Positions 28,025 to 37,074 of a DNA stretch of 64,000 bases are shown here, piece by piece (position 1 is the first letter of the stretch; each line of letters opens with the position of its first letter). The translations under genes were made by a program, and so were the position numbers. The notes under the pieces are model-generated. The model was not told where the DNA came from. It saw nothing but the letters and a program-made list of their open reading frames with translations, and did no database searches. The DNA comes from Actinomycetota bacterium (lineage in GTDB: Bacteria; Actinomycetota; Acidimicrobiia; Acidimicrobiales; Poriferisodalaceae): contig JABABU010000020.1 of the NCBI GenBank assembly GCA_014238065.1, positions 62,001-126,000 of the forward strand, written 5' to 3'.

Positions 28025-29140
28025 TCAGAGGAGCTCTGCAGTGCCCACACGGGCAAGGAGGACCCACGTACGCCCCGGAGCAAACCGCATGGGATTGCCG
28101 TTGGAGTCGGCATATGCCGAGGTCGCTGTCACATTCGCCTTCGTCCATGTCCCCTCGACGAGCCGACCATCGACGAAGAACCACGCCATGCCTTCCCCTT
28201 CGAGATCAGCTTCCGGGACGATCGCTCCCGAACTGTCAACGAGTCCACTGCTGCTGTAGCTGACGAACTGCACGATGACGTTCTCTGGGGCGATCACGAC
28301 GCCGTCAACGTCAACGTGTGCCGTGTTGTTCTGCGTGCGTGCCCATCCCCTCGATTCGCTGTCCCATTCGTGGCGAACGGTTGTTGCCCCGTACGCGACC
28401 TCGACGCCGGCAACGACGCTTCCGCCTTCCAGCGTCTGCGGATCAGCGAAGAACTCGAACAGTTCGTTCGGCGAATGGTCACCTTCGAGTTCGACCAAGT
28501 CGTACAGATCGGCCGACTGCGTCATCAGGTTGCTCGGCATCGGCCGATCGCCGGCCCTTACGTATGCGTCGGGTGCAATCTCCAGTCCGACGTCGCGAAT
28601 GGCCACCGAACGGATCAGGGCCGCAAAGGCGCTGTTCGCTCCCGACCAGGCGAACAGCGGCTCGCGGAGCGGAGTGAGGAGCGGAACGTCAGTGCTCCTG
28701 GCCGACCGGACAGGACCGATCAGCCCAGGCTCGCGGCTGTGGAAGATGGCCAGAAGGCGCGTGAGGCCTCCCTCGACCAGTTCCTCGAACACGACATCGG
28801 CGTCGACGAGTCCTGCTTGGGGACGGGCGGCATCGACGTTGTCGATCTTCACCGCGAGGGCCGGACGGCGCTGGCGGACTGCATCGTGGGCTTCGAGTCC
28901 TGTCAGCGCGTACAGGCTGAGCGGCTGCTCGGTCGTGGTCGTCGTGATGATGGTCGTGGTTGCCGGTACGACGGTCGTGGTCTGTGTGGTGGGAATCGCG
29001 ACGGCGGTAGCCGTCGTGGTGACGAGCGACGTCACCGTGGGGACGGCACCCTGATCGGTACTACTGGAGGAACTGCATGATGCAGTGAGCGCCCCGGTCA
29101 CTACGAATGCGACGGCCAGTGAGCCGGTGCGGGAAATCAA
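28025..29140 (-). CDS. DUF3048-domain lipoprotein (YerB-like)
   Basis: A 371-residue predicted lipoprotein. A signal peptide ends at the lipobox LTASC, followed by a long Thr/Ser/Val linker (about residues 25-75). A DUF3048 domain follows ([48 protein letters not shown]). The C-terminal part resembles the second YerB domain. Bacillus YerB is a cell-surface lipoprotein of unclear function. It is 65 bases upstream of pdxS on the same strand. Confidence 0.85.
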   Translation of the reverse strand: MISRTGSLAVAFVVTGALTASCSSSSSTDQGAVPTVTSLVTTTATAVAIPTTQTTTVVPATTTIITTTTTEQPLSLYALTGLEAHDAVRQRRPALAVKIDNVDAARPQAGLVDADVVFEELVEGGLTRLLAIFHSREPGLIGPVRSARSTDVPLLTPLREPLFAWSGANSAFAALIRSVAIRDVGLEIAPDAYVRAGDRPMPSNLMTQSADLYDLVELEGDHSPNELFEFFADPQTLEGGSVVAGVEVAYGATTVRHEWDSESRGWARTQNNTAHVDVDGVVIAPENVIVQFVSYSSSGLVDSSGAIVPEADLEGEGMAWFFVDGRLVEGTWTKANVTATSAYADSNGNPMRFAPGRTWVLLARVGTAELL

Positions 29141-29257
29141 GGTTGAAGCTCCTGTGGAATTCTGCGGACGGGTGTACGGCTAGAAAGGTCTACATCACGG
29201 CGAACCCGTCGTCACGGCACCACCGACTAGCCGTGGCACCACCCGACAACAAGGGGA

Positions 29258-30193
29258 TCAAAGTTCTCGGAGAGCGTCGATGCGATCGTCGATCGATGGA
29301 TGCGTGTTGAACAGCCGATTCAGTCGAACCTGTTTGCCTTCACCGTCTCTGGTTGCCAGCGGGTTCTCGATCCAGAGGTGAGCCGTCGCCTTCGAGGCCG
29401 AGTGCACAACCGTCGAGTCGTTCTTCAACTTCTCGAGCGCCGAGATCAGACCGGGCGGATACCTGGTCATCTCGACACCGGAGACATCGGCGAGGAACTC
29501 TCGACGTCGGCTGATGGCGAGCTGCAACAAGCGCGCTGCGATCGGGGCGAACACCACCATCACGAAACCGAGCACGACCACCACGACGCCGATGCCGCTG
29601 TGGGTCTTTCGGTCATCGCGATGCCGTGGTCCACCCCACCACAGGAATCGGAATGAGAGGTCAGACAACAATGCGACGAAACCGACCATCGTGACGGCAA
29701 CAGTCATCACGAGCGTGTCGTAGTTGCGGATATGACTGAGCTCGTGGGCCATGACCGCCTCGAGCTCGATCCGGTCCATCTTGTCGAGCAAACCTGTCGT
29801 CACGGCAACTGCGGATTTCCGAGGATTCCTGCCGGTCGCGAATGCGTTCGGCGATGAATCTTCGATCAGGTAGATCCGCGGCTTCTCGAGCCCGACGGCG
29901 ATGCAAAGACCGTCGACGACGTTGTGCAAACGAGGCGCATCGGCTTCGCTGACCTCTTTGGCGTGACTCATGGCCAGAGCGATCGAATCCGATTTCCAGC
30001 ACGCGGCGAACGCGACCGCCGCCGCGATCACCAAGACGACGATCATGCCAACACCGCCGAGCGACAACAGTGCGGCGACACCAGCCGCAGCAGCTGCCAC
30101 CACGAGGACAAAAACAAAGATCAGTAACATCGTGCGGCGCTTGTTGGCCGCGACCTGGTCAAACAACTCGTGGGTTCCTGTCGACGTGAACAA
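29258..30193 (-). CDS. htpX: HtpX-like M48 membrane metalloprotease
   Basis: A 311-residue integral-membrane zinc protease that degrades damaged membrane proteins. Two N-terminal membrane segments precede NAFATGRNPRKSAVAVTTGLL and the zinc motif HELSH, with later ligand region RRREFLADVSGVEMTRYPPG and HPSIDDRI near the end. It lies 27 bases after lemA on the same strand. The lemA-htpX pairing is common in bacteria. Confidence 0.93.
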   Translation of the reverse strand: MFTSTGTHELFDQVAANKRRTMLLIFVFVLVVAAAAAGVAALLSLGGVGMIVVLVIAAAVAFAACWKSDSIALAMSHAKEVSEADAPRLHNVVDGLCIAVGLEKPRIYLIEDSSPNAFATGRNPRKSAVAVTTGLLDKMDRIELEAVMAHELSHIRNYDTLVMTVAVTMVGFVALLSDLSFRFLWWGGPRHRDDRKTHSGIGVVVVVLGFVMVVFAPIAARLLQLAISRRREFLADVSGVEMTRYPPGLISALEKLKNDSTVVHSASKATAHLWIENPLATRDGEGKQVRLNRLFNTHPSIDDRIDALREL

Positions 30194-30220
30194 ACTGTGT
30201 GGCGCGTGCCGAATACGGCA

Positions 30221-30772
30221 CTAGAACTCGACCTGCACGGGTCCGCGAGCTTCACCGTCGATCTCGAAATACTCGCGCATGGTAAAGCCGAATAGTCCTG
30301 CGATGAGGTTGCTCGGGAAAGTCTCGATCTTGTTGTGAAGCGCGGTCACCGAGTCGTTGTAGAACTGCCGGGCGTAGGCGATCTTCCCTTCGATTCCGGT
30401 GAGCTCTTCCTGGAGATTGAGGAAGCTCGAATTCGCCTTGAGATCGGGGTAGGCCTCGCTCAGCGCGAACAGGCGACCCAACGCGCCGGTGATCATGTTC
30501 TCGGCTTGGGCCTGTTCGTTCGGCCCGCTCGCATCGACACCGCGTTGGCGCGCCGCGATGACATTCTCCAACGTCTCAGCTTCGTGGGAGGCGTAGCCCT
30601 TGACGGTCTCGACCAGGTTCGGGATGAGGTCATACCTCAGTCGCAGCTGAACGTCGATCTGTGCCCACGCGTTCGCGACTCGGTTACGAAGCCGAACCAG
30701 GCCGTTGTACTGAACAATCACATAAAGGGCGACAAACACCACGACAGCGATGAAGATGATCAATCCGAGCAC
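30221..30772 (-). CDS. lemA: LemA-family protein
   Basis: A 183-residue protein with one N-terminal membrane helix (LIIFIAVVVFVALYVIV). The LemA core follows: QYNGLVRLRNRVANAWAQID, LRLRYDLIPNLVETVKGYAS and FNDSV-like FYNDSVTALHNKIETFPSN. Its function is unsettled, but it usually sits beside htpX. The long open frame upstream is spurious. GTG 30772 has GGAGG 8 bases before it. Confidence 0.92.
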   Translation of the reverse strand: MLGLIIFIAVVVFVALYVIVQYNGLVRLRNRVANAWAQIDVQLRLRYDLIPNLVETVKGYASHEAETLENVIAARQRGVDASGPNEQAQAENMITGALGRLFALSEAYPDLKANSSFLNLQEELTGIEGKIAYARQFYNDSVTALHNKIETFPSNLIAGLFGFTMREYFEIDGEARGPVQVEF

Positions 30773-30824
30773 GACCGCGGCCTCCGAACGTCGATGACTC
30801 ACAGAGTGTAGGAGTCGGACGGCC

Positions 30825-31889
30825 TCAGCCGACCACGCTCTCGTAGATCTCGACGTATCTGGCCGCCAGCCTCGACATGGAGAACTCATCGGCTCTGGCC
30901 AGGCCTGTCCCGATGAGAGCATCGGTCCTGTCGCTCTCGGTGAGCGAGGCCCTGAGCGCACGGGCAAGGGCTGCACTGTCACCAGGGGGCACCAACAATG
31001 CCTCATCGCCGTTCTTCACCACATTTCGGTACCCGGGAAGATCGGATGCCACCACGGGCGTCCTCGCGGCCATGCCCTCGAGCAGGACCACGCCGAACGA
31101 CTCGCCGTGTAGCGAAGGAACACAGAATGTGTCAGCGCCTCTGAGACGCGAGGCCAACTCGTGGTCGTCTATCGCCCCCAGCCATTCGTAGCGTTCGCTT
31201 TCGGCGACACGTGCCTTGAGCGCTTCGGTCTCTGGACCACTTCCGACGATCCACAGTCGGACGTCGTCGGGAAGCTGCTCCATCGCATCGAGCAGGACAG
31301 CCAGACCCTTCCGAGGCTCGTGGCGTCCGACGAACAACACCGTCGGACCATCAGTCGGCCACGGATCGGCCTTGGCAAATCGATTCGTCTCGATGCCATT
31401 CCAGAGGACCGTGTACGTGCCGCCGAGGCCCTGAGCGGCCATCCTCATCGCGTCCTGCGACACGGCGACACGGTGACTGATGCGGTTGGCGAGGACCCGC
31501 GTTCCTGGAACTCGGTACGCGACCGAGCCACCCGCGGCATGCCAGGTCCCAACTGTGGTGACGTTGTTCAGCATCAGCACGGTCTCGCACGGACCAGGGA
31601 CCAGCGGCTCGTGCAGATGGACGACATCGAACTGTTCGTCGCGCAGAGCCCTGATGGTTCTGAGCGCGCACGACGGGTCCGGTGCGATCGGCGCCACCGA
31701 TCCGTTGGCCGCGGTCGGAATCGAGTTGCCGAGTGGCGTGATGCCCGGCTCTGGAGGAGCGCCGTCGCACGGGCCGAGCACGCGCACCTTGTGACCCATC
31801 GCCCGCAACGCTCTCCCGAGCGCGAGAACCTGACTCTGCACACCACCTGGAACCGTCAGGCTGTACGGAGAGACCAGTCCTATCCGCAT
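30825..31889 (-). CDS. pimA: Phosphatidylinositol alpha-mannosyltransferase (GT4), PimA-like
   Basis: A 354-residue GT-B glycosyltransferase of family GT4, which adds the first mannose to phosphatidylinositol at the inner membrane face. The N-terminal domain shows RIGLVSPYSLTVPGGVQSQVL, the acceptor-side signature of PimA. The C-terminal donor domain shows FVGRHEPRKGLAVLLDAM and the E-x7-E region HGESFGVVLLEGMAA. In mycobacteria pimA follows pgsA and patA directly. Here they are separated by the 31983-38283 island. Confidence 0.88.
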   Translation of the reverse strand: MRIGLVSPYSLTVPGGVQSQVLALGRALRAMGHKVRVLGPCDGAPPEPGITPLGNSIPTAANGSVAPIAPDPSCALRTIRALRDEQFDVVHLHEPLVPGPCETVLMLNNVTTVGTWHAAGGSVAYRVPGTRVLANRISHRVAVSQDAMRMAAQGLGGTYTVLWNGIETNRFAKADPWPTDGPTVLFVGRHEPRKGLAVLLDAMEQLPDDVRLWIVGSGPETEALKARVAESERYEWLGAIDDHELASRLRGADTFCVPSLHGESFGVVLLEGMAARTPVVASDLPGYRNVVKNGDEALLVPPGDSAALARALRASLTESDRTDALIGTGLARADEFSMSRLAARYVEIYESVVG

Positions 31890-31982
31890 GAGCGCACAAC
31901 GCTACTGGCGCATTCGCGAACGGCAAGTTCCCGAGCTCTCCTCCTGAAGCAGCGGACCCCACGAAACGGGCACACTCAGGCC

Positions 31983-32107
31983 ATGCGCCTGACCACCCTT
32001 TGCTCGCCGATCATGCCGAGGTCGTGCGCGGCAAGCTCTATCTGACCGGTGGCGCATGGGACACGATCTGGGCCAGACGGCACCTCAGTGAGCGCACAAG
32101 TTGGTGA
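31983..32107 (+). pseudogene. 5' remnant of a DUF6941-like gene
   Basis: From ATG 31983 the sequence encodes MRLTT. A one-base deletion is then needed to continue in the frame starting at TTG 32000, which reads LLADHAEVVRGKLYLTGGAWD. This matches the start of small DUF6941-type proteins (LLADxAxxVxGKLYxxGGxWD). The likeness ends at about 32071, and the frame stops at 32107. The 3' part of a matching gene is at about 38071-38283 on the same strand. I infer that one gene was split by the intervening island and has decayed. Family assignment is from memory of the motif. Confidence 0.6.
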
Positions 32108-32240
32108 CTTTCTTGACCTGTTTGAGTGCTGGTGACGATCAGCTGGGCGGAACGATCCGCTGACTCGACCGAGGTCACGGTCTCCATCGACTATGGGGTG
32201 AAATATGTCCCGGTTGGGTGGCTTCTCGGCCAGCTGGTGA

Positions 32241-34217
32241 TCAAAGAAGGAACGCTGTTTCCATACCTTCTGAGATTGCTTCCTCCACGGTTCGCGGGCT
32301 GAGGCAATCGCCGATTGCGTAGAGCTCGGGTACGTGTCCAGCCAGACCGTCGTGAAGGTCGAGGCCGCCGCGATGCCCGCTGGCCAGCACAAGCGTGTCG
32401 ACACCCTCAAGGAGCACAGGCTCAGCGTTCACAACATGTTGCAGGTACACGGTGTCGGCGTCGGCACCGATCAGCCGCATATAGGGGAGCACGTCGACAC
32501 CCACCGCATGAAGCCGGCCCGCAAGCTGGTATTTCAGGTAGTTCTGCACGGTGTAACCCACGGTCTCGCCGTTGACGGCGAGCCGGACGTTGCATCGTTG
32601 GTCGATCCGGAGAAGTTCGGCGACGCCGGGACCAATCCAGTCGCAGCGCCAGTCGGCCACGACCACGTTCTTTCCAACGGTGCCCTCGCCGCGGAGTACG
32701 TCCCAGGCGGTCACGACGTGAGCGCCTTCGAACCATCCGGGGTCCGGTGTGAACGGTGTAGCGCCGGTGGCGATGATCACCGCACCAGGCTTTCGTTGCC
32801 GGACAAGCTCGGCAGTCGCTTCGACGCCCGTTTCAATGGCTACGCCGTAGCGATTGAGCTCGGAGATGAGGTTGGTGATCACACCACCGAATTCGGCACG
32901 ACCCGGGAGCCTCTCGGCGAGCAAGACCTGACCGCCCAGACGAGGACCCTTCTCGATCAGTGTGACGGTATGGCCGCGCTCGGCAGCGACCGCAGCCGCC
33001 TTCATTCCACCAGGGCCGCCTCCAACCACGAGAACCGATTTCGGCTTCGGTGTGATGGTCACCGTGCCGTAGGTGCGCTCGCGAGAGGTTGCGGGGTGTT
33101 GGATGCAGGAGATTGCGTGACCGGTGGCACGATGGCCGATACACGCCTGATTGCAGGCGATGCAGGCCCGGATCTCATCGGCACGGCCCTCCTTCGCTTT
33201 CGTCGCGAACTCGTGATCGGCGATGAAAGCGCGGACCGCCCCGACCATGTCGACGTCGCCTTCACCAAGAGCTCGCTCGGCATCCTGCGGCTGGTTGATG
33301 CGGCCAGCCGCGATGACTTTGACGGTGTCGATGCCTCTCTCGAGCAACGCCGATCGCACGGCTCGGGCCGGCGGTAGGCATGCCCCGGCGGGGGTGTACA
33401 TCGAGGGGACGATGGAGGGCACGCCGGCAAGGGTGCTCACGTTGCCCACCGCCACATTGATGAAGTCGCAGAGGTCTGCTTCCGCGATCGCTACGCACTG
33501 CGCCACGGACTCCTCCAGCTCGAGTCCGTCGGGGTCATCGTCTTCAGGCACGATTCGGAATCCAATAGCAGGTCGGTCACCGATGGCGTCACGAACCGCA
33601 ATCAAGGTCTTCTCCAGGAACTTTCGGCGCCCGGCAACCGAGCCGCCGTATTCGTCGGTGCGCTGGTTGATATGCGGAGACAAGAACTGCGCGTGCAGGT
33701 ACCCCATGCCGACAAGAATCTCGATCCCATCGACACCAGCTCGAACCATGCGTTCGGCCGCGGCCGCGAAGTGCCCGACAAGATCTTCGATCATCGGGAC
33801 CGTCATTGCCCGAGGAACGTTGTGGTGACGCTCGTCAGGAATCGCCGATGGGCCCACGGTCACCTCCCGACGGCCATCTCGCAGACTGAGCGCCGAGCGG
33901 CCTTCATGAAAGAGCTGGCCGAAGAGACGCACATCGTTGGCCCCGCACAATCCCGCCATCTCGGCGAGAGCGGGGATGCAAGCGTCGGTCGCCGCCGAAC
34001 AGGTCGGATAGACAATCCCCTCGAGCGGCTCGACGTGATGTGCTTCGGTGAAGATCAAACCGATGTTGTTACGGATTCGTGCCTCGTAGTAGGCGATCTG
34101 GCGGGCCCCAAGGAACCCGCCCTCCGACATCCCTGTGCCGTGGGGCCCAAAAAAGAGTCGGTTCTTGAGCGGAATACTGCGGATGTCAGTTGGCGAGAAC
34201 AACTCCGGGAAATCCAT
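32241..34217 (-). CDS. FMN/[4Fe-4S]/FAD oxidoreductase of the OYE-DgcA/StcD-dienoyl-CoA reductase type
   Basis: A 658-residue enzyme with an OYE TIM barrel (FSPTDIRSIPLKNRLFFGPHG, HINQRTDEYGGSVAGRRKF). A cysteine cluster ACIACNQACIGH plus a fourth Cys (AISCIQHPA) would hold a [4Fe-4S] cluster. An FAD/NAD(P) domain follows, with VLVVGGGPGGMKAAAVAAERG. Relatives include trimethylamine dehydrogenase, 2,4-dienoyl-CoA reductase and the N-demethylases DgcA and StcD. The start is ATG 34217, whose A overlaps the Rieske stop (TGATG). Beside a Rieske oxygenase, N-demethylation of a methylated amine is my inference. Confidence 0.82.
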   Translation of the reverse strand: MDFPELFSPTDIRSIPLKNRLFFGPHGTGMSEGGFLGARQIAYYEARIRNNIGLIFTEAHHVEPLEGIVYPTCSAATDACIPALAEMAGLCGANDVRLFGQLFHEGRSALSLRDGRREVTVGPSAIPDERHHNVPRAMTVPMIEDLVGHFAAAAERMVRAGVDGIEILVGMGYLHAQFLSPHINQRTDEYGGSVAGRRKFLEKTLIAVRDAIGDRPAIGFRIVPEDDDPDGLELEESVAQCVAIAEADLCDFINVAVGNVSTLAGVPSIVPSMYTPAGACLPPARAVRSALLERGIDTVKVIAAGRINQPQDAERALGEGDVDMVGAVRAFIADHEFATKAKEGRADEIRACIACNQACIGHRATGHAISCIQHPATSRERTYGTVTITPKPKSVLVVGGGPGGMKAAAVAAERGHTVTLIEKGPRLGGQVLLAERLPGRAEFGGVITNLISELNRYGVAIETGVEATAELVRQRKPGAVIIATGATPFTPDPGWFEGAHVVTAWDVLRGEGTVGKNVVVADWRCDWIGPGVAELLRIDQRCNVRLAVNGETVGYTVQNYLKYQLAGRLHAVGVDVLPYMRLIGADADTVYLQHVVNAEPVLLEGVDTLVLASGHRGGLDLHDGLAGHVPELYAIGDCLSPRTVEEAISEGMETAFLL

Positions 34218-35386
34218 CAGCGGAGAATCGCGTCGATCACATGAGCGCCCAACTGATGGGTAGGGACTTCCCAATATGGGGAGAGACGCCCGCCGTCGTA
34301 GGCGGGGGATCGGCGACCTCTCTGCAGGCGTTCGAGCGCGTCGAGATCCTCACGATTCAAGGCATCCCACATGGCAAACATGCTCTCCCGAGCTTTGAGG
34401 TAGCGATCACCGGTCGCTGCTTCGTCGCCGATCAGGAAGATGTGGATCTCCTCGCGTGTGCAACCAGGTGCGATCGGGTTTGCGGTGAGAACACAGAATT
34501 GATCGGCGAATATCTCGACTCCAAAGGTTGGGAAGACGAGGAACCACCGACCTGCTCGCGTCTGTTCGTCGGTGAGCCCGGGATAGTGGGGGAGTTCATC
34601 GCCACGGCCAGCGGTGAGCCGAGGGGCGATGTAGCCGTTGTGAAAAACGGAATCCACCCATTCTCCCGACCATCGCGTATTCATTGGTGCATGCTTCAGC
34701 AGGGCTGGGTGCAGCGAGAAGACGTGGTAGCCCTCCATGTAGTTCTCGAACACGAACTTCCAGTTGGCATTCACCTCGAAGTCGATCTTGCCCGCCCAAC
34801 GAACCGTCGTCAGGTCGTACTCCCCAGCGATCTCGACGAATTGCGCAATCCACTGATCTAGCGGCTCGGCTGAGCCATTGAGGTTGACGAACACGCACCC
34901 ATTCCACGTCTCGCATCTGACCGGGAGAAGGTCCAGGTTTGGGCCGGCGTCGCCATTGAAGCGACTATTGATGCCGGGGCCACCGAAATGGGGACGAGAG
35001 CGAAGATCACCGTCGAGTCCGTAGGTCCACTGGTGATATGGACAAGTGACCGTTGCCTTTTCGCACGGGGCATCCACAAGCTGCGCACCACGATGCCGGC
35101 ATACGTTGTGGAACGCGTTGATACCCGCCGCGGCGCGAACGAGCAACACCGGTGCGCCCGCTACTTCGACCGGCTTTTGGGCTCCGACAGACTCGAATTC
35201 GGCCTCGGCCGCGACAAAGATCCAGGTGCGAGAAAAGACCCGGTCTCGCTCGAGGCTGAGCCAATCTTGGGAGTTGTACGCGGCGTTGGGGAGACCGGAT
35301 GCCTCCTCAATCGGAGCTCGCGCAGCAGCGATTCCCTCTTCGCCGATAAGAGCGACCGCTTCGTCCAGGGCTTCGAGTCGATCCAT
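34217..35386 (-). CDS. Rieske non-heme iron oxygenase, quaternary-amine (GbcA/CntA/Stc2) type
   Basis: A 389-residue oxygenase alpha subunit. The Rieske [2Fe-2S] ligands are C96-x-H98 and C115-x2-H118. The catalytic iron region NWKFVFENYMEGYHVFSLH has His221 and His226. The bridging acidic residue is Glu218 rather than the Asp of aromatic dioxygenases, a feature known from carnitine, glycine betaine and stachydrine oxygenases. NREDLDALERLQRG supplies the carboxylate ligand region. No dedicated reductase is in the operon. Ten bases separate it from the upstream gene, and it is coupled to the OYE-type gene. Substrate unknown, probably an N-methylated compound. Confidence 0.85.
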   Translation of the reverse strand: MDRLEALDEAVALIGEEGIAAARAPIEEASGLPNAAYNSQDWLSLERDRVFSRTWIFVAAEAEFESVGAQKPVEVAGAPVLLVRAAAGINAFHNVCRHRGAQLVDAPCEKATVTCPYHQWTYGLDGDLRSRPHFGGPGINSRFNGDAGPNLDLLPVRCETWNGCVFVNLNGSAEPLDQWIAQFVEIAGEYDLTTVRWAGKIDFEVNANWKFVFENYMEGYHVFSLHPALLKHAPMNTRWSGEWVDSVFHNGYIAPRLTAGRGDELPHYPGLTDEQTRAGRWFLVFPTFGVEIFADQFCVLTANPIAPGCTREEIHIFLIGDEAATGDRYLKARESMFAMWDALNREDLDALERLQRGRRSPAYDGGRLSPYWEVPTHQLGAHVIDAILR

Positions 35387-35396
35387 AAGTTGGGCC

Positions 35397-36163
35397 TCAG
35401 CCGACCTGGATCCGATGGGCGTGCAGGTGGTGGTAGTGCGGGAGAAACGCTTCGTATTGGCGCAGTAGGTGGGGAGGAAGCGTGCTGATGTCGGCTTCGG
35501 TGCGCGGCTGGGGCCGAAGTCCGTCGCTGTTCTTCAGCGACTCGTGCCACACGTTGTCGTTGCTGTCGTACCAGAGGACTTCGCCGCGATCGCCCGGCTC
35601 CCACGACAATGCCTCTGCGATGAACGGAATACCGATCGCCGCACAATACCGGCTCACCATCGCCTCGGGGTTCTCGAGGAGGTCGTCACTATCGATGACG
35701 GCCGGTGCCGTGCCATCTCGATCGAGCAGGCGATCGAAGAGCTGGCGCTGCTGCTCGAACCCGAGTTCGAGGTCAGTGAAACCTTCCGAGTCGCCGTTCT
35801 TTTCGTAGCTGCGGTGAAGCGACGTCATGACCTTCGCTGGATCCCGGATCAGGAAACTGTGCTCGAATCGGTCGAGGAAGTCTTCGGTCCATCGGTGCGA
35901 AGTGAACTGCGGCATGTCCTTCGAGAACACCGGCCGCGTGGCTGCGGCCTGCTCGATATCGGCCAGCACCGTGTCGAAGCTCACGTCGGGCCGTCGCGGG
36001 CTGTGGGCGGTCAGCCTCGGCGCGCGCGTGCGTCGGACCCCTGGTACCAGGCGAGGCCAAAGGGTTCGTGGAAGCACGCCATGTCACCGCGCATGCGCAT
36101 CATCCACTCGAAGGCTGTTGACGTCGTACGTGGCGTCGCCCAGAGCACATGGATGGGATGCAT
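35397..36163 (-). pseudogene. Sulfotransferase-like gene with a frameshift
   Basis: ATG 36163 starts MHPIHVLWATPRTTST and MRGDMACFHEPFGLAWYQG, the P-loop and HEPF signature of a sulfotransferase-like family. This frame stops at 36011. The rest (VSFDTVLADIEQAAATRPVF, SFLIRDPAKVMTSLHRSYEK to the stop at 35397) is in another frame. The break falls at a GC-dinucleotide run (36020-36028). Removing two bases there restores one reading frame. It is therefore a recent mutation or an assembly error. The start overlaps the upstream stop by one base (TAATG). Substrate unknown. Confidence 0.75.
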
Positions 36164-36999
36164 TAGCCGAGGGAGCTCAGAAGTTTGCCGGGAGCGTGGT
36201 CGGGGGCGATGCCGAGCGTCTTGAAGATCGCCCAGTAGAGCGTGGTGTCGCTGGCGATGACGGGTTTGCCAACGGCAGCTTCCATCGCGTCGATGTTGCT
36301 CACGGAGCGGCGGGGCACACCGTTGGCATCGCGGAAGTTCGGCATGCCGTTGATCAAGATGACTTCGGCGTCGGGTGCCTGTTCGGCTGTGCGAACGACA
36401 GACTCCACTGCGGCCTCGCCAGGGAAGATCCAATGTTGGTCGTTGACCCACTGCTGGTCGTCGTACAGACCAAGGTCAACGAAGTTCCCGGCGTAGGTGA
36501 CGTCGAGCCCGCCGCTGCGAAGAAAGCCCGCGAGTCCATCGCGCCAGTCGGGCCAGTAGTACACGGAGTTGAGAGCGACCTTCTCTGCGCCAAGCGAATG
36601 AGCGGCGTCGACGAGTGTCATCCCTGCCATGTGGAACGGTGTCTCGTACGTGGTCGATACTCGATCGCAGAATGCTCGGATGTCGCTGGCGTCAGTGCCG
36701 GAGGCGTGAACCCAGTTGGAGCCGACTTGGCCGATGACGTCGGCACCATTATTGGCCATCGACTCAGCGAACTCCTCGAGAAGGTGGAAGTTGTCTTTTC
36801 GCTGACTCAGCGTGTGGGCGTACACCGGCGTGTGGAGCATCCTCCCGTGTACGCCCACGCTCGGGGGAGCGATCCGAAGGAAGTCCGATGGTGCAGCGTC
36901 CCAGTCGTGGGGCGGGCTTGTGAACCCGACTTGGTGTTTGAAGATCTTGTTGGTCGGATCATTCCAGCGTTCCGGCTTGTGATACGAGGTCTCTTCCAT
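36163..36999 (-). CDS. Asp/Glu racemase / maleate isomerase-fold protein lacking the usual catalytic cysteines
   Basis: A 278-residue protein resembling the arylmalonate decarboxylase/maleate cis-trans isomerase group: two-lobed pattern with GADVIGQVGSNWVHASG, MTLVDAAHSLGAEKVALNS, AEVILINGMPNF and KPVIASDTTLYWAIFKTLGI. These enzymes normally use two Cys residues. Here the only Cys is in AFCDRV, outside the expected sites. The reaction may therefore differ. It is the first gene of the island operon, divergent from the XRE-cupin regulator. ATG 36999 was chosen over an in-frame start 15 codons upstream. Confidence 0.7.
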   Translation of the reverse strand: MEETSYHKPERWNDPTNKIFKHQVGFTSPPHDWDAAPSDFLRIAPPSVGVHGRMLHTPVYAHTLSQRKDNFHLLEEFAESMANNGADVIGQVGSNWVHASGTDASDIRAFCDRVSTTYETPFHMAGMTLVDAAHSLGAEKVALNSVYYWPDWRDGLAGFLRSGGLDVTYAGNFVDLGLYDDQQWVNDQHWIFPGEAAVESVVRTAEQAPDAEVILINGMPNFRDANGVPRRSVSNIDAMEAAVGKPVIASDTTLYWAIFKTLGIAPDHAPGKLLSSLG

Positions 37000-37037
37000 C
37001 TGGAGCTCATCTCTTTCTGGCGACCGCGATTTACACC

Positions 37038-37065
37038 TTAGCAAGACAATTAGATGCCATATATT
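37038..37065 (+). promoter_or_regulatory. Putative promoter of the XRE-cupin regulator
   Basis: TTAGCA at 37038-37043 and TATATT at 37060-37065 are 16 bases apart, a fair match to -35 and -10 boxes. The surrounding 37020-37075 stretch is clearly AT-richer than its neighbours and contains the self-complementary ATATAT. It lies between the divergent racemase-like operon and the regulator, so it could also bind the regulator. Transcription would begin about 37072, close to the ATG at 37075. Confidence 0.4.
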
Positions 37066-37074
37066 ATCCTCTTT

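Noticed and set aside
27960-28184. A 75-residue N-terminal extension of pdxS
   Set aside because: It runs back into the end of the DUF3048 gene and is not found in PdxS proteins.
28275-29054. A 259-codon plus-strand frame over the DUF3048 gene
   Set aside because: Ser/Thr/Val-rich mirror image of the lipoprotein linker, no ribosome site, no homology recognised.
29170-29235. A terminator between htpX and the DUF3048 gene
   Set aside because: A short stem (CACGGC with GCCGTG) can form, but it has a large loop and no T-run.
31976-32410. A 144-codon minus-strand frame after the OYE-type gene
   Set aside because: It overlaps the end of the oxidoreductase in another frame and the DUF6941-like remnant on the other strand. 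Its composition is Arg/Ser-rich like a shadow frame.
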